This document shows, piece by piece, positions 16,140 through 23,133 of a DNA stretch of 23,133 nt (positions are counted from its first letter, which is position 1; each line of letters begins with the position of its first letter). The position numbers and the translations under genes are program-made. The notes beneath the pieces were generated by a model. It saw only the letters and a list, made by a program, of their open reading frames with translations, did not search any database and was not told the origin of the DNA. Origin of the DNA: DATJUF01 sp035524095 (lineage in GTDB: Bacteria > Desulfobacterota > Binatia > Binatales > Binataceae); contig DATKPK010000101.1 in NCBI GenBank assembly GCA_035524095.1, forward strand, positions 1 to 23,133, given 5' to 3'.

Positions 16140-16952
16140 CTATTTTTTGGGACGCGCGCCGGGAAACGATTGCACGGCGCCGAGGCCTTCGAGCGCGAGG
16201 CCGTAGCCCAGATGATCGAGCATCAGCTTCTTCAACTCCTGTGTAATTGCGACGCGGGCGTAGCGGACCGCCAGCGACGGCCGATTGGTGATCTGTTTTG
16301 CGAGTTCCCACGCACGCGGCACAAGCTGATCGCGGCTAACGATCTCACTGATCACGCCCCAATCAAGAGCCTGCTTGGCGCTGAGCTTCTGGCCGGTCAG
16401 AAGGAAATAACGTCCCCGATTAGGCCCAAGGACCAACGGCCATACGACATGAACACCGTCGCCGGGAACGACGCCGTTAGGAAAGTGCGGCGCATCTTGA
16501 AACTCGGCGTTGTCGGAAGCTATGACGATATCCGCGAGGACCGCGAGCTCGGCGTGGATCAGCGCAGGACCGTTGACCGCGGCAATGATCGGCACCTCGA
16601 TATTGAGGTGGTTCATCAGCAGGTACTTGGCGTCGTTATAAATATGGTCCCAGGTGGTGGATTTGACGCCCGCGGGAGCTTGCGCACCGTCGCCTTTGAT
16701 TGGTACGCCGCGGCCGCCACCGGCGTCGGCCTCGGCGCAAAAGGCGTTGCCGGTGCCTGTGATGATCACGCAGCGGTTCTCATGGTCGCGCGCGATATCG
16801 TAGAAAGCGTATGACAATTCCTCGTGCGGCTGCATGCCCCATTTGAGCTCCGCCTCGTTGGTATGGAGCGTCATTTGAAGGATGCCGTCGCGGCGTTCCA
16901 TCTTGATGGTCTTGTACTTGTTGCCGTAGTCCTCGAATTTGAGCATCGCCAT
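16140..16952 (-). CDS. Crotonase-superfamily enzyme, 6-oxocamphor hydrolase-like (retro-Claisen)
   Basis: This 270-residue protein has the crotonase fold. RCVIITGTGNAFCAEADAG (60-78) and VPIIAAVNGPAL (120-131) are general family segments. Its detail matches 6-oxocamphor hydrolase, which cleaves the C-C bond of a cyclic beta-diketone. The known active-site residues His45, His122, His145, Asp154 and Glu244 correspond to His43, His133, His156, Asp165 and Glu255, and the spacing among the last four is identical. A 13-residue Gly-rich insertion (about 78-98) is extra. A plain enoyl-CoA hydratase would instead show two catalytic Glu. GGAGGT lies eight bases before the ATG at 16952; the frame is open far upstream but that part is not protein-like. 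It is divergent from the IpdA-like gene. The assignment to C-C hydrolase rather than hydratase is inference. Confidence 0.85.
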   Translation of the reverse strand: MAMLKFEDYGNKYKTIKMERRDGILQMTLHTNEAELKWGMQPHEELSYAFYDIARDHENRCVIITGTGNAFCAEADAGGGRGVPIKGDGAQAPAGVKSTTWDHIYNDAKYLLMNHLNIEVPIIAAVNGPALIHAELAVLADIVIASDNAEFQDAPHFPNGVVPGDGVHVVWPLVLGPNRGRYFLLTGQKLSAKQALDWGVISEIVSRDQLVPRAWELAKQITNRPSLAVRYARVAITQELKKLMLDHLGYGLALEGLGAVQSFPGARPKK

Positions 16953-17105
16953 GGCGTGTGACCTCCGCGAAAAGATTTCGGATGTTATCGCGGGGAGCCT
17001 ACCAAGCTCTAGCCGACAGCGACAACCATTGGTGCAGTCGCGGATTAGGAAGCGAACGGATGAATTGCGCTTGCTGCGAATAGCCGTTTGGAACGAGACT
17101 AGGGC

Positions 17106-17122
17106 ACTTGCTGTGCGCAAGT
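17106..17122. promoter_or_regulatory. Operator-like inverted repeat upstream of the IpdA-like gene
   Basis: ACTTGC (17106-17111), five bases, then GCAAGT (17117-17122) form a perfect 6-bp palindrome, 23 bp before the ATG and just ahead of the ribosome binding site. A related half-site, CACTTGCGATGCGC, occurs at 14920-14933 in front of the thiolase-like gene. This could be a repressor site; no regulator gene is in the window. Confidence 0.4.
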
Positions 17123-17145
17123 TGCAGGCAGAAGGGAGAATCGCA

Positions 17146-18024
17146 ATGAACACGCAGCGACGCGAGCGGATTATCGACGAAGTAGAAGCGGCGAGCTGGA
17201 TCGAGCATGGGATGACCATCGCGATCGGACAGCCGACGCCGATGGCGCTCGTTCGCCAGATCATTCGGCGCGAGATCAAGGATTTGACGGTGGTCGATGC
17301 GGGCTTCTCGCTCGATATGCTCATCGCCGCCGGGTGCGTTCGCAAGGTCGTCAGCTACTACGCCGGTGGCGGTTTCGGCAATCCAGTAATGCCCTCATAC
17401 CGGCGGGCAGCGGAACGCGGCGAAATCGAAATCTGGGAATGTGAAGAAGGGATATTGTGCGCGGGCTTGCAGGCAGCCGCCCAGGCCCTACCGTTTTTGC
17501 CCTGGCGCGGAGGCGTAGGCACGTCGATTCCGGAAGTAAATCAGGACTTGAAGGTGTTCAAGGATCCGATCAGCGGTGAGACCCTTATTGCGGTGCCGCC
17601 GATAAAGCCGGATGTCACGATCCTGCATGCGGCGGTCAGCGATGCGTACGGTAACGTTCAGCATCACGGCGGTCCCGGATGGATTGATCTTTTCATGCAG
17701 CGCGCTGCCGATCGTGTGATCGTTCAAGTTGAAAAGGTCATATCGAATGAGGAGGTGCGCGCCGATCCATGGAAGACGACGATCGCCGATGCCGACGCGG
17801 TCGTGCGCGCGCCATTCGGGGCGCATCCGTTCTACTCCCGCGGCTTCTATATTCAGGACAACGAGCATTTGAAGCTATACAGCGATGCTACGCGAGCGGC
17901 GATGGAAGGTGATCGGCGGGCGCTCGAGAATTATTTCGGCCAGTATTGCCGCCAGCCGGCCAGCCACGGTGATTATTTGGAGCGGATCGGAATCAAGCGG
18001 CTGTTGCAGCTCAACGAATACTGA
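17146..18024 (+). CDS. CoA-transferase family I alpha subunit, IpdA-like
   Basis: This 292-residue protein is homologous to the A subunit of glutaconate CoA-transferase and of IpdAB, the enzyme that hydrolytically opens the last steroid ring (COCHEA-CoA) in mycobacteria. Landmarks are IEHGMTIAIGQPTPMALVRQ (19-38), DLTVVDAG (46-53) and CEEGILCAGLQAAAQALPFL (99-118). GTSIPEVN and FGAHPFYSRGFY follow near the middle and the C-terminal third. The acidic pair EEG (Glu101) falls where IpdA has its reported catalytic Glu. I chose the ATG at 17146 because GGGAG lies seven bases upstream; the open frame further upstream is not protein-like. It is the first gene of the plus run with a membrane protein and the B subunit, and is divergent from the crotonase gene. 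The specific substrate is not known. Confidence 0.86.
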   Translation: MNTQRRERIIDEVEAASWIEHGMTIAIGQPTPMALVRQIIRREIKDLTVVDAGFSLDMLIAAGCVRKVVSYYAGGGFGNPVMPSYRRAAERGEIEIWECEEGILCAGLQAAAQALPFLPWRGGVGTSIPEVNQDLKVFKDPISGETLIAVPPIKPDVTILHAAVSDAYGNVQHHGGPGWIDLFMQRAADRVIVQVEKVISNEEVRADPWKTTIADADAVVRAPFGAHPFYSRGFYIQDNEHLKLYSDATRAAMEGDRRALENYFGQYCRQPASHGDYLERIGIKRLLQLNEY

Positions 18025-18084
18025 GACTTCGATGATAAATTATACTTTGCAGTGCATGACCAACGGCGAAAAGAGATAGCGTCG

Positions 18085-18690
18085 ATGGCAGAACAACTCG
18101 CAGATAATGCGGCGCCGGGTCCGCCGACCAAAGCGGGAAACTTCGGATGGATTCCGTGGGCCGCTTACATCGGACTAGGATTGATCGGCCATTGGCGCGG
18201 AGGACTGCTCGCGGGCGCAGTCGGGATGGCCGTGATTATCGCGATCGAGTATCGCTATCGAGCAGTCAAAATTCCCGATGCGACCGGACTGGCATTCTTC
18301 GCACTGATGCTGGTGGTCTCGATGGCAATGGGCCCCTGGCTGGTCAGCGGTTACAGTGTGCCCATCGTATGGGCCATATTCGGGATAGTGTTCTGGACCA
18401 CGATCGCGATCGGCTTTCCGTTCACGCTTCAATTCGCGCGTGAGCAGGTCCCGCCGGCAGTTTGGGACGCGCCAATTTTCATCCGCACAAACTACCGGAT
18501 CAGTCTACTATGGGCACTAATCGCGACAGTTAATACAATTCTGGGAATCGCAATGCACTTCTCGACCTATCCACAGGTAGTTGGGATGGTGCTGCCCGCC
18601 GTGCTGCTAATCTTTGGATTTGTTGCGGGCGGATGGTATGGCAAACACGTCGCAGCGCGGTTCGAGCAAACCGGCGCCGCGGCCGGGTGA
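18085..18690 (+). CDS. Six-helix integral membrane protein of unknown function
   Basis: This 201-residue protein has about six hydrophobic helices, at roughly 20-36, 39-55, 67-85, 92-112, 138-158 and 163-183. A conserved-looking polar loop, FTLQFAREQVPPAVWDAP (113-130), lies between helices 4 and 5, followed by FIRTNYRIS. There is no signal peptide and no transporter or enzyme motif that I recognise. Similar small membrane proteins with a T-L-Q-x-A-R-E...W-x-x-P loop occur in bacteria but lack an assigned role as far as I know. The ATG at 18085 has AGAGA nearby; an in-frame GTG eleven codons upstream is the alternative. It lies between the two subunits of the IpdAB-like enzyme, 60 bp after A and 5 bp before B, so it is cotranscribed and probably works with them or with their substrate. 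Confidence 0.8.
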   Translation: MAEQLADNAAPGPPTKAGNFGWIPWAAYIGLGLIGHWRGGLLAGAVGMAVIIAIEYRYRAVKIPDATGLAFFALMLVVSMAMGPWLVSGYSVPIVWAIFGIVFWTTIAIGFPFTLQFAREQVPPAVWDAPIFIRTNYRISLLWALIATVNTILGIAMHFSTYPQVVGMVLPAVLLIFGFVAGGWYGKHVAARFEQTGAAAG

Positions 18691-18695
18691 CTGTT

Positions 18696-19517
18696 ATGAC
18701 ACAAGCAAGTTCAAGTGACTATTCGCGTGAGCATACAGACGACTACTCAATTCAGGAGTTGATGGCGGTCTATCTTGCGCGCGAGTTGAACGACGGCGAG
18801 GTGTTGCGCGTCGGCGTCGCAATGCCAGTGGCTGAGGCGGCCGTCCGGCTGGCCCACCTGACCCACGGGCCGAATATGGAGTTAGTCTTCCTTGGCGTGC
18901 GCATGAACGTCGCGCATCTCGAGACGATCCCGATGCCGGCCTTCGGCTGGGATTGCCGGACGGTAAGATGGGCCGAATCGTTTAGCGACACGGGTCATCG
19001 GTTCGATCGCGTGAAAGACTATATCAAGAGCGTTTTTTTCATCGGGGGAGTTCAGGTTGACGCGTATGGCAACACCAACCTGATTGGCGTGGGCAAGGAT
19101 TACAAGCGGCTCAAGTTTCGCGGACCGGGATCGGTCGGTACGCCGAGCTTAAGCACGCACGTCGGGCGGTATTACATTGTGCTCAATAGCCATAGCCCGC
19201 GGATTCTGGTCGAGCAGTGCGACTATGTCAGCGCATTTGGTTGGGGACGCGGCGGCGCTGACGCGCGTAAAAAAATCGGACTGCCGGGCGACGGACCGAA
19301 GTATTGCATCACACCGCTATCCGTTTTCGATTTCGACGATGAGAGCAAGCGGATGCGGCTCAAGTCGGTCCATCGGGGAGTAACCGTGGAGCAGGTGTTG
19401 CGCGAGACGGGCTTCGCTCCGGTGATTCCGAACACGGTCCCCGAAACCCCCGCGCCATCCATCGCCGAATTGGAAGCCCTTCGTACCCGCGTCGACCAAG
19501 CGGGTCGCTTGCGTTGA
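18696..19517 (+). CDS. CoA-transferase family I beta subunit, IpdB-like (catalytic Glu absent)
   Basis: This 273-residue protein aligns along its whole length with glutaconate CoA-transferase subunit B. FFIGGVQVDAYGNTNLIGVG (about 116-135) matches the beta-subunit core. FRGPGSVGTPSLSTHVGRYY, CDYVSAFGWGRGG, KKIGLPGDGPKY and LRETGFAPVIP follow in the same order. In true family I CoA-transferases a Glu in the segment corresponding to MELVFLGVRM (61-70) forms the CoA thioester. Here the aligned residue is Phe65 (plus or minus one), so CoA transfer is unlikely. The same loss is seen in IpdB, which hydrolyses a ring carbon-carbon bond. The ATG follows the membrane-protein stop by 5 bp with only a weak ribosome binding site, suggesting translational coupling. 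The substrate is unknown. Confidence 0.85.
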   Translation: MTQASSSDYSREHTDDYSIQELMAVYLARELNDGEVLRVGVAMPVAEAAVRLAHLTHGPNMELVFLGVRMNVAHLETIPMPAFGWDCRTVRWAESFSDTGHRFDRVKDYIKSVFFIGGVQVDAYGNTNLIGVGKDYKRLKFRGPGSVGTPSLSTHVGRYYIVLNSHSPRILVEQCDYVSAFGWGRGGADARKKIGLPGDGPKYCITPLSVFDFDDESKRMRLKSVHRGVTVEQVLRETGFAPVIPNTVPETPAPSIAELEALRTRVDQAGRLR

Positions 19518-19542
19518 AAGTTGCTTCCGCAATTCGCCTCGG

Positions 19543-20295
19543 TCAGGTGGGCACGGGCAGAAAGAGGGCGTGCCAGTGGGCCTGAAACCAGGGCTGGCCT
19601 TCACGGAGGCCATAGACGGTCGCCCATACGTGCATCCCTTGTGAATCAATGACGCATCGCAGCTTGGTGCTCTCGTCCACCGGAAAAGTCGCGTTGCCGC
19701 CTCCGAAACCGAAGAAACTAGCCGGACTCGGTAAGTATTCCTCAAAATGCAGTGACCCGAGCATCATCGCGGTTTGCCCTTGTGTCGAGAGCAATTGCAT
19801 CGTACCGGTGGGACTTATGATGCGATCGTCGTGCGCCATGCCGGTGTCCGTGAAAGTCAGCTGATACGGGCCGGTGCCGTAGCGCTGGTAGCATATGCGA
19901 TAGGTCTTGGGGGTCCAGGTGCCGAGTCTGGCCGCGCCGGGCAGGCGCTCGAGATCGTCGAGGGTGTAAACCTCGCCCTGCCAGCATCCGCGGAAAATCG
20001 CTGGCAGAATAGGCTCGGTCATCACGGCGGGTGGCGGAGCTTCGGCCTCGGGCGGCTCGTCTTGTGGAGTGTTCTCGGGCAATTCCTCTGGCGGCGGTGA
20101 GGAAGGCTGAGAGAGCATCGGATTTGATGGGATCGTTTCCGAATTCTGCGAGTGCGAGACCGGCGGTGGGGTGAATCGCGGCGGCGGCAGTTGGAGCTGC
20201 GACTGAGCCTGAACGCTCGCGGCGGTCCCGAATACGATTGCGGCAAGAATTAACCCCAGGCGGGTTAGATAGTTTTTTCTTAAATGCGTTCGCAT
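19543..20295 (-). CDS. Secreted Pro-rich protein of unknown function (250 aa)
   Basis: The protein has a clear signal peptide: basic MRTHLRKNYLTR, a hydrophobic core at about 13-25, and a likely cut after VQA at residue 30. A low-complexity Pro/Ser/Glu linker runs to about residue 95. The C-terminal 150 residues look globular, with GCWQGEVYTLDDLERLPG (about 103-120), YRICYQRYGTGPYQL and a Phe/Gly-rich turn. Cys pairs there could form disulfides. I recognise no family. It converges with the IpdB-like gene (25 bp between stops) and is divergent from the SDR gene. The ATG at 20295 lacks an obvious Shine-Dalgarno site, but the signal peptide supports it. Confidence 0.75.
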   Translation of the reverse strand: MRTHLRKNYLTRLGLILAAIVFGTAASVQAQSQLQLPPPRFTPPPVSHSQNSETIPSNPMLSQPSSPPPEELPENTPQDEPPEAEAPPPAVMTEPILPAIFRGCWQGEVYTLDDLERLPGAARLGTWTPKTYRICYQRYGTGPYQLTFTDTGMAHDDRIISPTGTMQLLSTQGQTAMMLGSLHFEEYLPSPASFFGFGGGNATFPVDESTKLRCVIDSQGMHVWATVYGLREGQPWFQAHWHALFLPVPT

Positions 20296-20442
20296 CTGTG
20301 CTTTTGTGGCGAAAATGCTATTAGCACCTCATAACTGAGCATTAACGGTGCCAGCACCAGCCCATCCAGACGAATACTCAGGGAAAAGGTGCGAAGGAGC
20401 TGGCATCTATAAGCTTGAAGCCAAACATCAGGAGGATCAATC

Positions 20443-21201
20443 ATGAGATTCAGCAATAAAACCGCGTTTATCACCGGTGCAGGGTCGGGAATGGGCAAGC
20501 GCGCAGCGATTCTGTTCGCGGCGGAAGGCGCAGCAGTCGCGGCTGTTGACATCAATGACGCTCAAGCAAAGGAAACGGTTGCGGAAATTACCAAAGCGGG
20601 CGGTAAGGCGATCGCGCTGAAGGCCGATGTCTCGAAAGCGGACGACGTCAAGCACGCGGTTGACGCAACCGCCGAGGCGCTCGGTGTGCCGACGATCGTT
20701 TACAACAATGCGGGAATCGAAGGCGAGTCAAACTACCTGGCGAACATGACTGAAGACCAGTTCGACAAGGTAATTGCGATCAATCTGCGCGGAGTCTTCC
20801 TCGGGATGAAGTACACGCTGCCACTGATGGTCAAGGCGGGCAAAGGCGGATCGGTGATTAATCAGGCTTCGATTGCCGGGCTGATCGCAGTACGCGGTGG
20901 TGCCGCGTACTCGGCGGCGAAGGCCGGCGTGATCGCGATGACGCGCGTGGCCGCGCTCGAATACGGCCGGTACAACATCCGCGTCAACTCGATTTGTCCG
21001 GGTGCAATCGAAACGCCGATGGCGCAACGAATCCGCGGCGGCGAGCCGCCCAAGCCGAAGGCGCTCCAGCGCATCTCGGTCTTCGGGCGGATGGCCGATC
21101 CCGACGAGATCGCGAAAGTGGCGTTATTCCTCGCAAGCGACGACTCGTCGTTTGCGACCGGCGCGCCATTTATCATCGATGGCGGCTGGACGATTAGCTG
21201 A
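20443..21201 (+). CDS. Short-chain dehydrogenase/reductase (classical SDR)
   Basis: This 252-residue protein is a complete classical SDR that oxidises or reduces a hydroxyl/keto group with NAD(P). The cofactor motif TGAGSGMG is at 11-18 and NNAG at 88-91. The catalytic residues are Ser143, Tyr156 and Lys160 (YSAAK). PGAIETPM (187-194) is the usual loop after the active site, and the C-terminus ends IIDGGWTIS. An Asp after strand 2 (AVDIND, Asp36) favours NAD over NADP. The start is firm: AGGAGG lies seven bases before the ATG. In steroid and terpenoid catabolism SDRs make or remove ring ketones, so it could feed the nearby ring-cleavage enzymes, but this is context only. It is probably monocistronic and is divergent from the secreted-protein gene. 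Confidence 0.93.
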   Translation: MRFSNKTAFITGAGSGMGKRAAILFAAEGAAVAAVDINDAQAKETVAEITKAGGKAIALKADVSKADDVKHAVDATAEALGVPTIVYNNAGIEGESNYLANMTEDQFDKVIAINLRGVFLGMKYTLPLMVKAGKGGSVINQASIAGLIAVRGGAAYSAAKAGVIAMTRVAALEYGRYNIRVNSICPGAIETPMAQRIRGGEPPKPKALQRISVFGRMADPDEIAKVALFLASDDSSFATGAPFIIDGGWTIS

Positions 21202-21220
21202 GCGCGGTTTTGACTGAACG

Positions 21221-21262
21221 AAAAGGCGAGACGGCGGCTGCCAGATGCACAACCGCCGTCTC
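21221..21262 (-). terminator. Rho-independent terminator between SDR and S53 protease genes
   Basis: A perfect 10-bp stem, GAGACGGCGG (21228-21237) and CCGCCGTCTC (21253-21262), has a 15-base loop. On the minus strand it is followed by GCC and then TTTT (21224-21221), so it best terminates the protease gene, 80 bp after its stop. It may also block readthrough from the SDR gene, which ends at 21201. Confidence 0.7.
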
Positions 21263-21341
21263 TTCAGCAGCCCGGTCCGGACGAAAATGCGATCACGAGA
21301 CTACGGAAACGAACCTCGACGCCGGTGCTGAAGGACTTTGT

Positions 21342-22889
21342 CTACAGAATCGTTTCGAGTTGGTTGCCCCTAGGAGTGCCAAGACCCGTACAAGCGTCCC
21401 ATCCGGGAGCAGCATTGAACGCCCCATTATTACCCTGCGTAACATCATTGAGCGCTGAGGTATTAGCGTAGAGCTTCGGATTGATGAACCCTTGCGCCAC
21501 CCCCTTTGCCTGATTAATCAGCGCGATCAAGCCTGCCCATAGGGGAGCGACAGCACTGGTGCCGCCGAATACGCTCTCGCTGCCGTCAACCCGCACGAGA
21601 TAGCCGGTATCGGGATCGGCGTCGCCGGCGACATCAGGCACTCCGCGTCCGCTGGGGCCGTTGAGGTTGATCCCTGACTGATAGCCGGGTTGAGCGAAGA
21701 CTGCGCTGACACCGCCACCGGTGGCGCCGCCCTGAGCACCGTCGTTCCATACGGATTCGGTCACGATCGTTGCACCATTGGCCACTAAATGAGTACCGCC
21801 ACATGCGAGAACCCACGGATCGGAGGCTGGGAAATCAACGTGATTAGCGCCGTCGTTGACTCCATCCGACGATCCATTGTCGCCGGCCGCGACCGTTACG
21901 GTAATCCCGAGGCTTGCTGCCTCCTGAAAAGCTTTGTCGAATTGCTGAAGTGCCTGCGCGGTCCAACTCGATTCGGGGCCGCCCCAGCTGATCGAAATGA
22001 TCGACGGTTTGTTGATGTGGTCGTGGATCGCGGTAGTAATCGCGTTGAGAAAACCCTGATCGGTGTTTGGCGCGAAATAGGCGACGATATGAGCGCCCGG
22101 CGCGATTGATCCCGCCACTTCGATATCGAGCATTACTTCGCCGTCCGCACCGTCAGGGTCACCCGTCGGCGTATTGTGGGCGTGGCTGACGGAGATGGCC
22201 GTGACCTTGGGTGCAGGCGTGACATTGAAACTCTTGAAATAGTCGCTGAGATCCGACGGCTTGAAACCGCCGCCAAGCTCGATAAGCGCGATCGCCTCAC
22301 CGGTACCGTTGACGTTAGAGGGATATTGATAGAGTTCGGCAACTTTCCGCGGACTGAAGCTTGAAGAGGTCTGATGCGCATGTGCTTGATAGCCTTCTTT
22401 GACGCAGCGGAGATGCGGTTTGGCTTGCGGACGATTGTCGAGACCGAAGACCCCTTCGACAATGTCCTTCAGAGTGTGCGGTACGTGAATCGGACCGGTA
22501 CGGCCTCGATAAGTCCCGGCCGGATGCTCATAGGTTTGCAGCTCAACGTTGAAGGCTTGCCTGAAGCTGGCGACGGTACCGGACAGCGTTACTACGCGGC
22601 GGGCGGCGCTGCGCTCGACGACCGCAAGATCGTTCTGGCGGGCAAAATCGCCAACGGCGTCCAGGTCTGCGGAATCCGCTCCATGAGCCTTGACGAACTC
22701 ATCGCGGGTCAGGGGTTTGCCGTTTCCGGCCTGCGCCGCGAGTAGGTACTCAAGCGCGCTTGACGGCGGACGGCGAACGACGACCGTTACTTCGAGCCGT
22801 TCGCTCGGATCAGCGGCGCCGATTGCGCGCGCACCAGGCATCGGCATGCGCTCACTGCCGTTCAGCGGATGGAAATTGGCGTTAGCCAT
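21342..22889 (-). CDS. S53 family serine-carboxyl peptidase (kumamolisin-like sedolisin)
   Basis: This 515-residue protein has a pro-domain and a sedolisin catalytic domain. Residues 30-155 form the activation domain (LEVTVVVRRPPSS, then HVPHTLKDIVEGVFGLDNRP). The catalytic domain shows Glu251 and Asp255 (GEVMLDIEVAGSIAPGAH), the oxyanion Asp337 (AAGDNGSSDG) and the nucleophile Ser445 (GGTSAVAPLWAG). Glu251 to Asp337 is 86 residues, as between Glu78 and Asp164 of kumamolisin. Asp482 and the Cys-containing C-terminal loop (GWDACTGLGTP) belong to the calcium site. Such enzymes cut proteins at acid pH after self-processing. No N-terminal signal peptide is visible, though the family normally acts outside the cell. 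AAGGGG lies nine bases before the ATG. The upstream region holds repeated TTTCGC/GCGAAA words. Confidence 0.94.
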   Translation of the reverse strand: MANANFHPLNGSERMPMPGARAIGAADPSERLEVTVVVRRPPSSALEYLLAAQAGNGKPLTRDEFVKAHGADSADLDAVGDFARQNDLAVVERSAARRVVTLSGTVASFRQAFNVELQTYEHPAGTYRGRTGPIHVPHTLKDIVEGVFGLDNRPQAKPHLRCVKEGYQAHAHQTSSSFSPRKVAELYQYPSNVNGTGEAIALIELGGGFKPSDLSDYFKSFNVTPAPKVTAISVSHAHNTPTGDPDGADGEVMLDIEVAGSIAPGAHIVAYFAPNTDQGFLNAITTAIHDHINKPSIISISWGGPESSWTAQALQQFDKAFQEAASLGITVTVAAGDNGSSDGVNDGANHVDFPASDPWVLACGGTHLVANGATIVTESVWNDGAQGGATGGGVSAVFAQPGYQSGINLNGPSGRGVPDVAGDADPDTGYLVRVDGSESVFGGTSAVAPLWAGLIALINQAKGVAQGFINPKLYANTSALNDVTQGNNGAFNAAPGWDACTGLGTPRGNQLETIL

Positions 22890-22978
22890 AAGGATTAGCC
22901 CCTTTTTGTTTATGCGATTCGTAAAGAGAGTGTTCGCGACAGGCGTGTGACGTGCGCCTACGATGCCGCAATTAAAAA

Positions 22979-23083
22979 TTTCGCTAAGGGTGAAACGAGC
23001 GCGAAATCATTCCGCGCGTAGTACTTTTTCCGGTGCGCGAGAAACACAAATTCGGACGTTTCGCGCGGCCGCTATACGCGAAA
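22979..23083. promoter_or_regulatory. Cluster of TTTCGC/GCGAAA words upstream of the S53 protease gene
   Basis: Four copies occur, at 22979-22984, 23001-23006, 23059-23064 and 23078-23083, in alternating orientation. The last pair forms a 25-bp inverted repeat with 7-bp perfect arms (TTTCGCG at 23059-23065, CGCGAAA at 23077-23083). This may be a regulator-binding region for the protease gene about 90-195 bp downstream. No clear promoter boxes were found beside it. Confidence 0.35.
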
Positions 23084-23133
23084 GTCTCGACAAACGCACG
23101 CGGAGAGCTCTCTTCGTGGATTTGCCTCTCGGC

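Noticed and set aside
16953..17345. Long upstream extension of the crotonase frame (minus)
   Set aside because: The extension is Ser/Arg-rich and lies antisense over the IpdA-like gene; GGAGGT before the ATG at 16952 fixes the start.
18031..18078. 15-codon leader-like frame between the IpdA-like and membrane-protein genes
   Set aside because: It has no ribosome binding site, no attenuator-type structure and no codon bias to support a leader peptide.
20316..20326. Palindrome TGCTA-T-TAGCA in the secreted protein / SDR spacer
   Set aside because: It is a single short copy without nearby promoter boxes, too weak to call an operator.

Overview
The window is about 23.1 kb of chromosomal bacterial DNA. 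GC content is moderately high, judged by eye. It is densely coding and has Shine-Dalgarno starts. No rRNA, tRNA, CRISPR array, transposase or phage gene is visible. The gene mix points to a free-living, metabolically versatile Gram-negative-type bacterium from soil or water: a homo-oligomeric ATP sulfurylase with APS kinase, a FadF/EMO-like ETF:quinone oxidoreductase, a thiolase-like/DUF35 pair, luciferase-like monooxygenases, SDR and crotonase enzymes, a sedolisin protease and a lipobox lipoprotein. An uncultivated lineage such as Binatota/Desulfobacterota_B would fit, but this is a guess from gene content and not a placement.

Layout. Positions 1-2600 (minus strand) carry a tiny secreted His-rich protein, a GT2 dolichyl-phosphate-mannose-synthase-like glycosyltransferase and two different flavin-reductase-domain proteins. 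Positions 2709-5501 (plus) carry an L,D-transpeptidase, then an iron-ADH-fold dehydrogenase and an NTF2-like protein. Positions 5541-7199 hold a dual-specificity-phosphatase-like protein and a cupin (minus). The cupin is divergent from a SnoaL-like protein, and two phased operator-like palindromes overlap the predicted cupin promoter. Positions 7278-8998 (minus) are the sulfate-activation operon cysC-sat. Positions 9412-11487 (plus) are a large membrane Fe-S oxidoreductase. Positions 11488-13205 hold small and poorly conserved genes, including a GIY-YIG nuclease-family gene broken by a single in-frame TGA.

Positions 13246-19517 form the most interesting block. A minus-strand run (crotonase, luciferase-like monooxygenase, thiolase-like protein, DUF35 protein) is divergent from a plus-strand run (IpdA-like, six-helix membrane protein, IpdB-like). 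The crotonase keeps all five active-site residues of 6-oxocamphor hydrolase at matching spacing. The IpdB-like subunit has lost the catalytic Glu of family I CoA-transferases. The thiolase-like protein has a Gly-rich stretch where the nucleophilic Cys should be. Together these suggest carbon-carbon cleavage chemistry on an alicyclic ketone (steroid, terpenoid or similar ring) rather than plain fatty-acid beta-oxidation. The flavin reductases, the SDR and the FadF-like protein elsewhere in the window could supply reduced flavin, redox steps and electron disposal. This is inference from families and gene order.

Positions 19543-22889 hold a secreted Pro-rich protein of unknown function, an SDR and a kumamolisin-like S53 protease. 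A strong hairpin separates the convergent SDR and protease genes.
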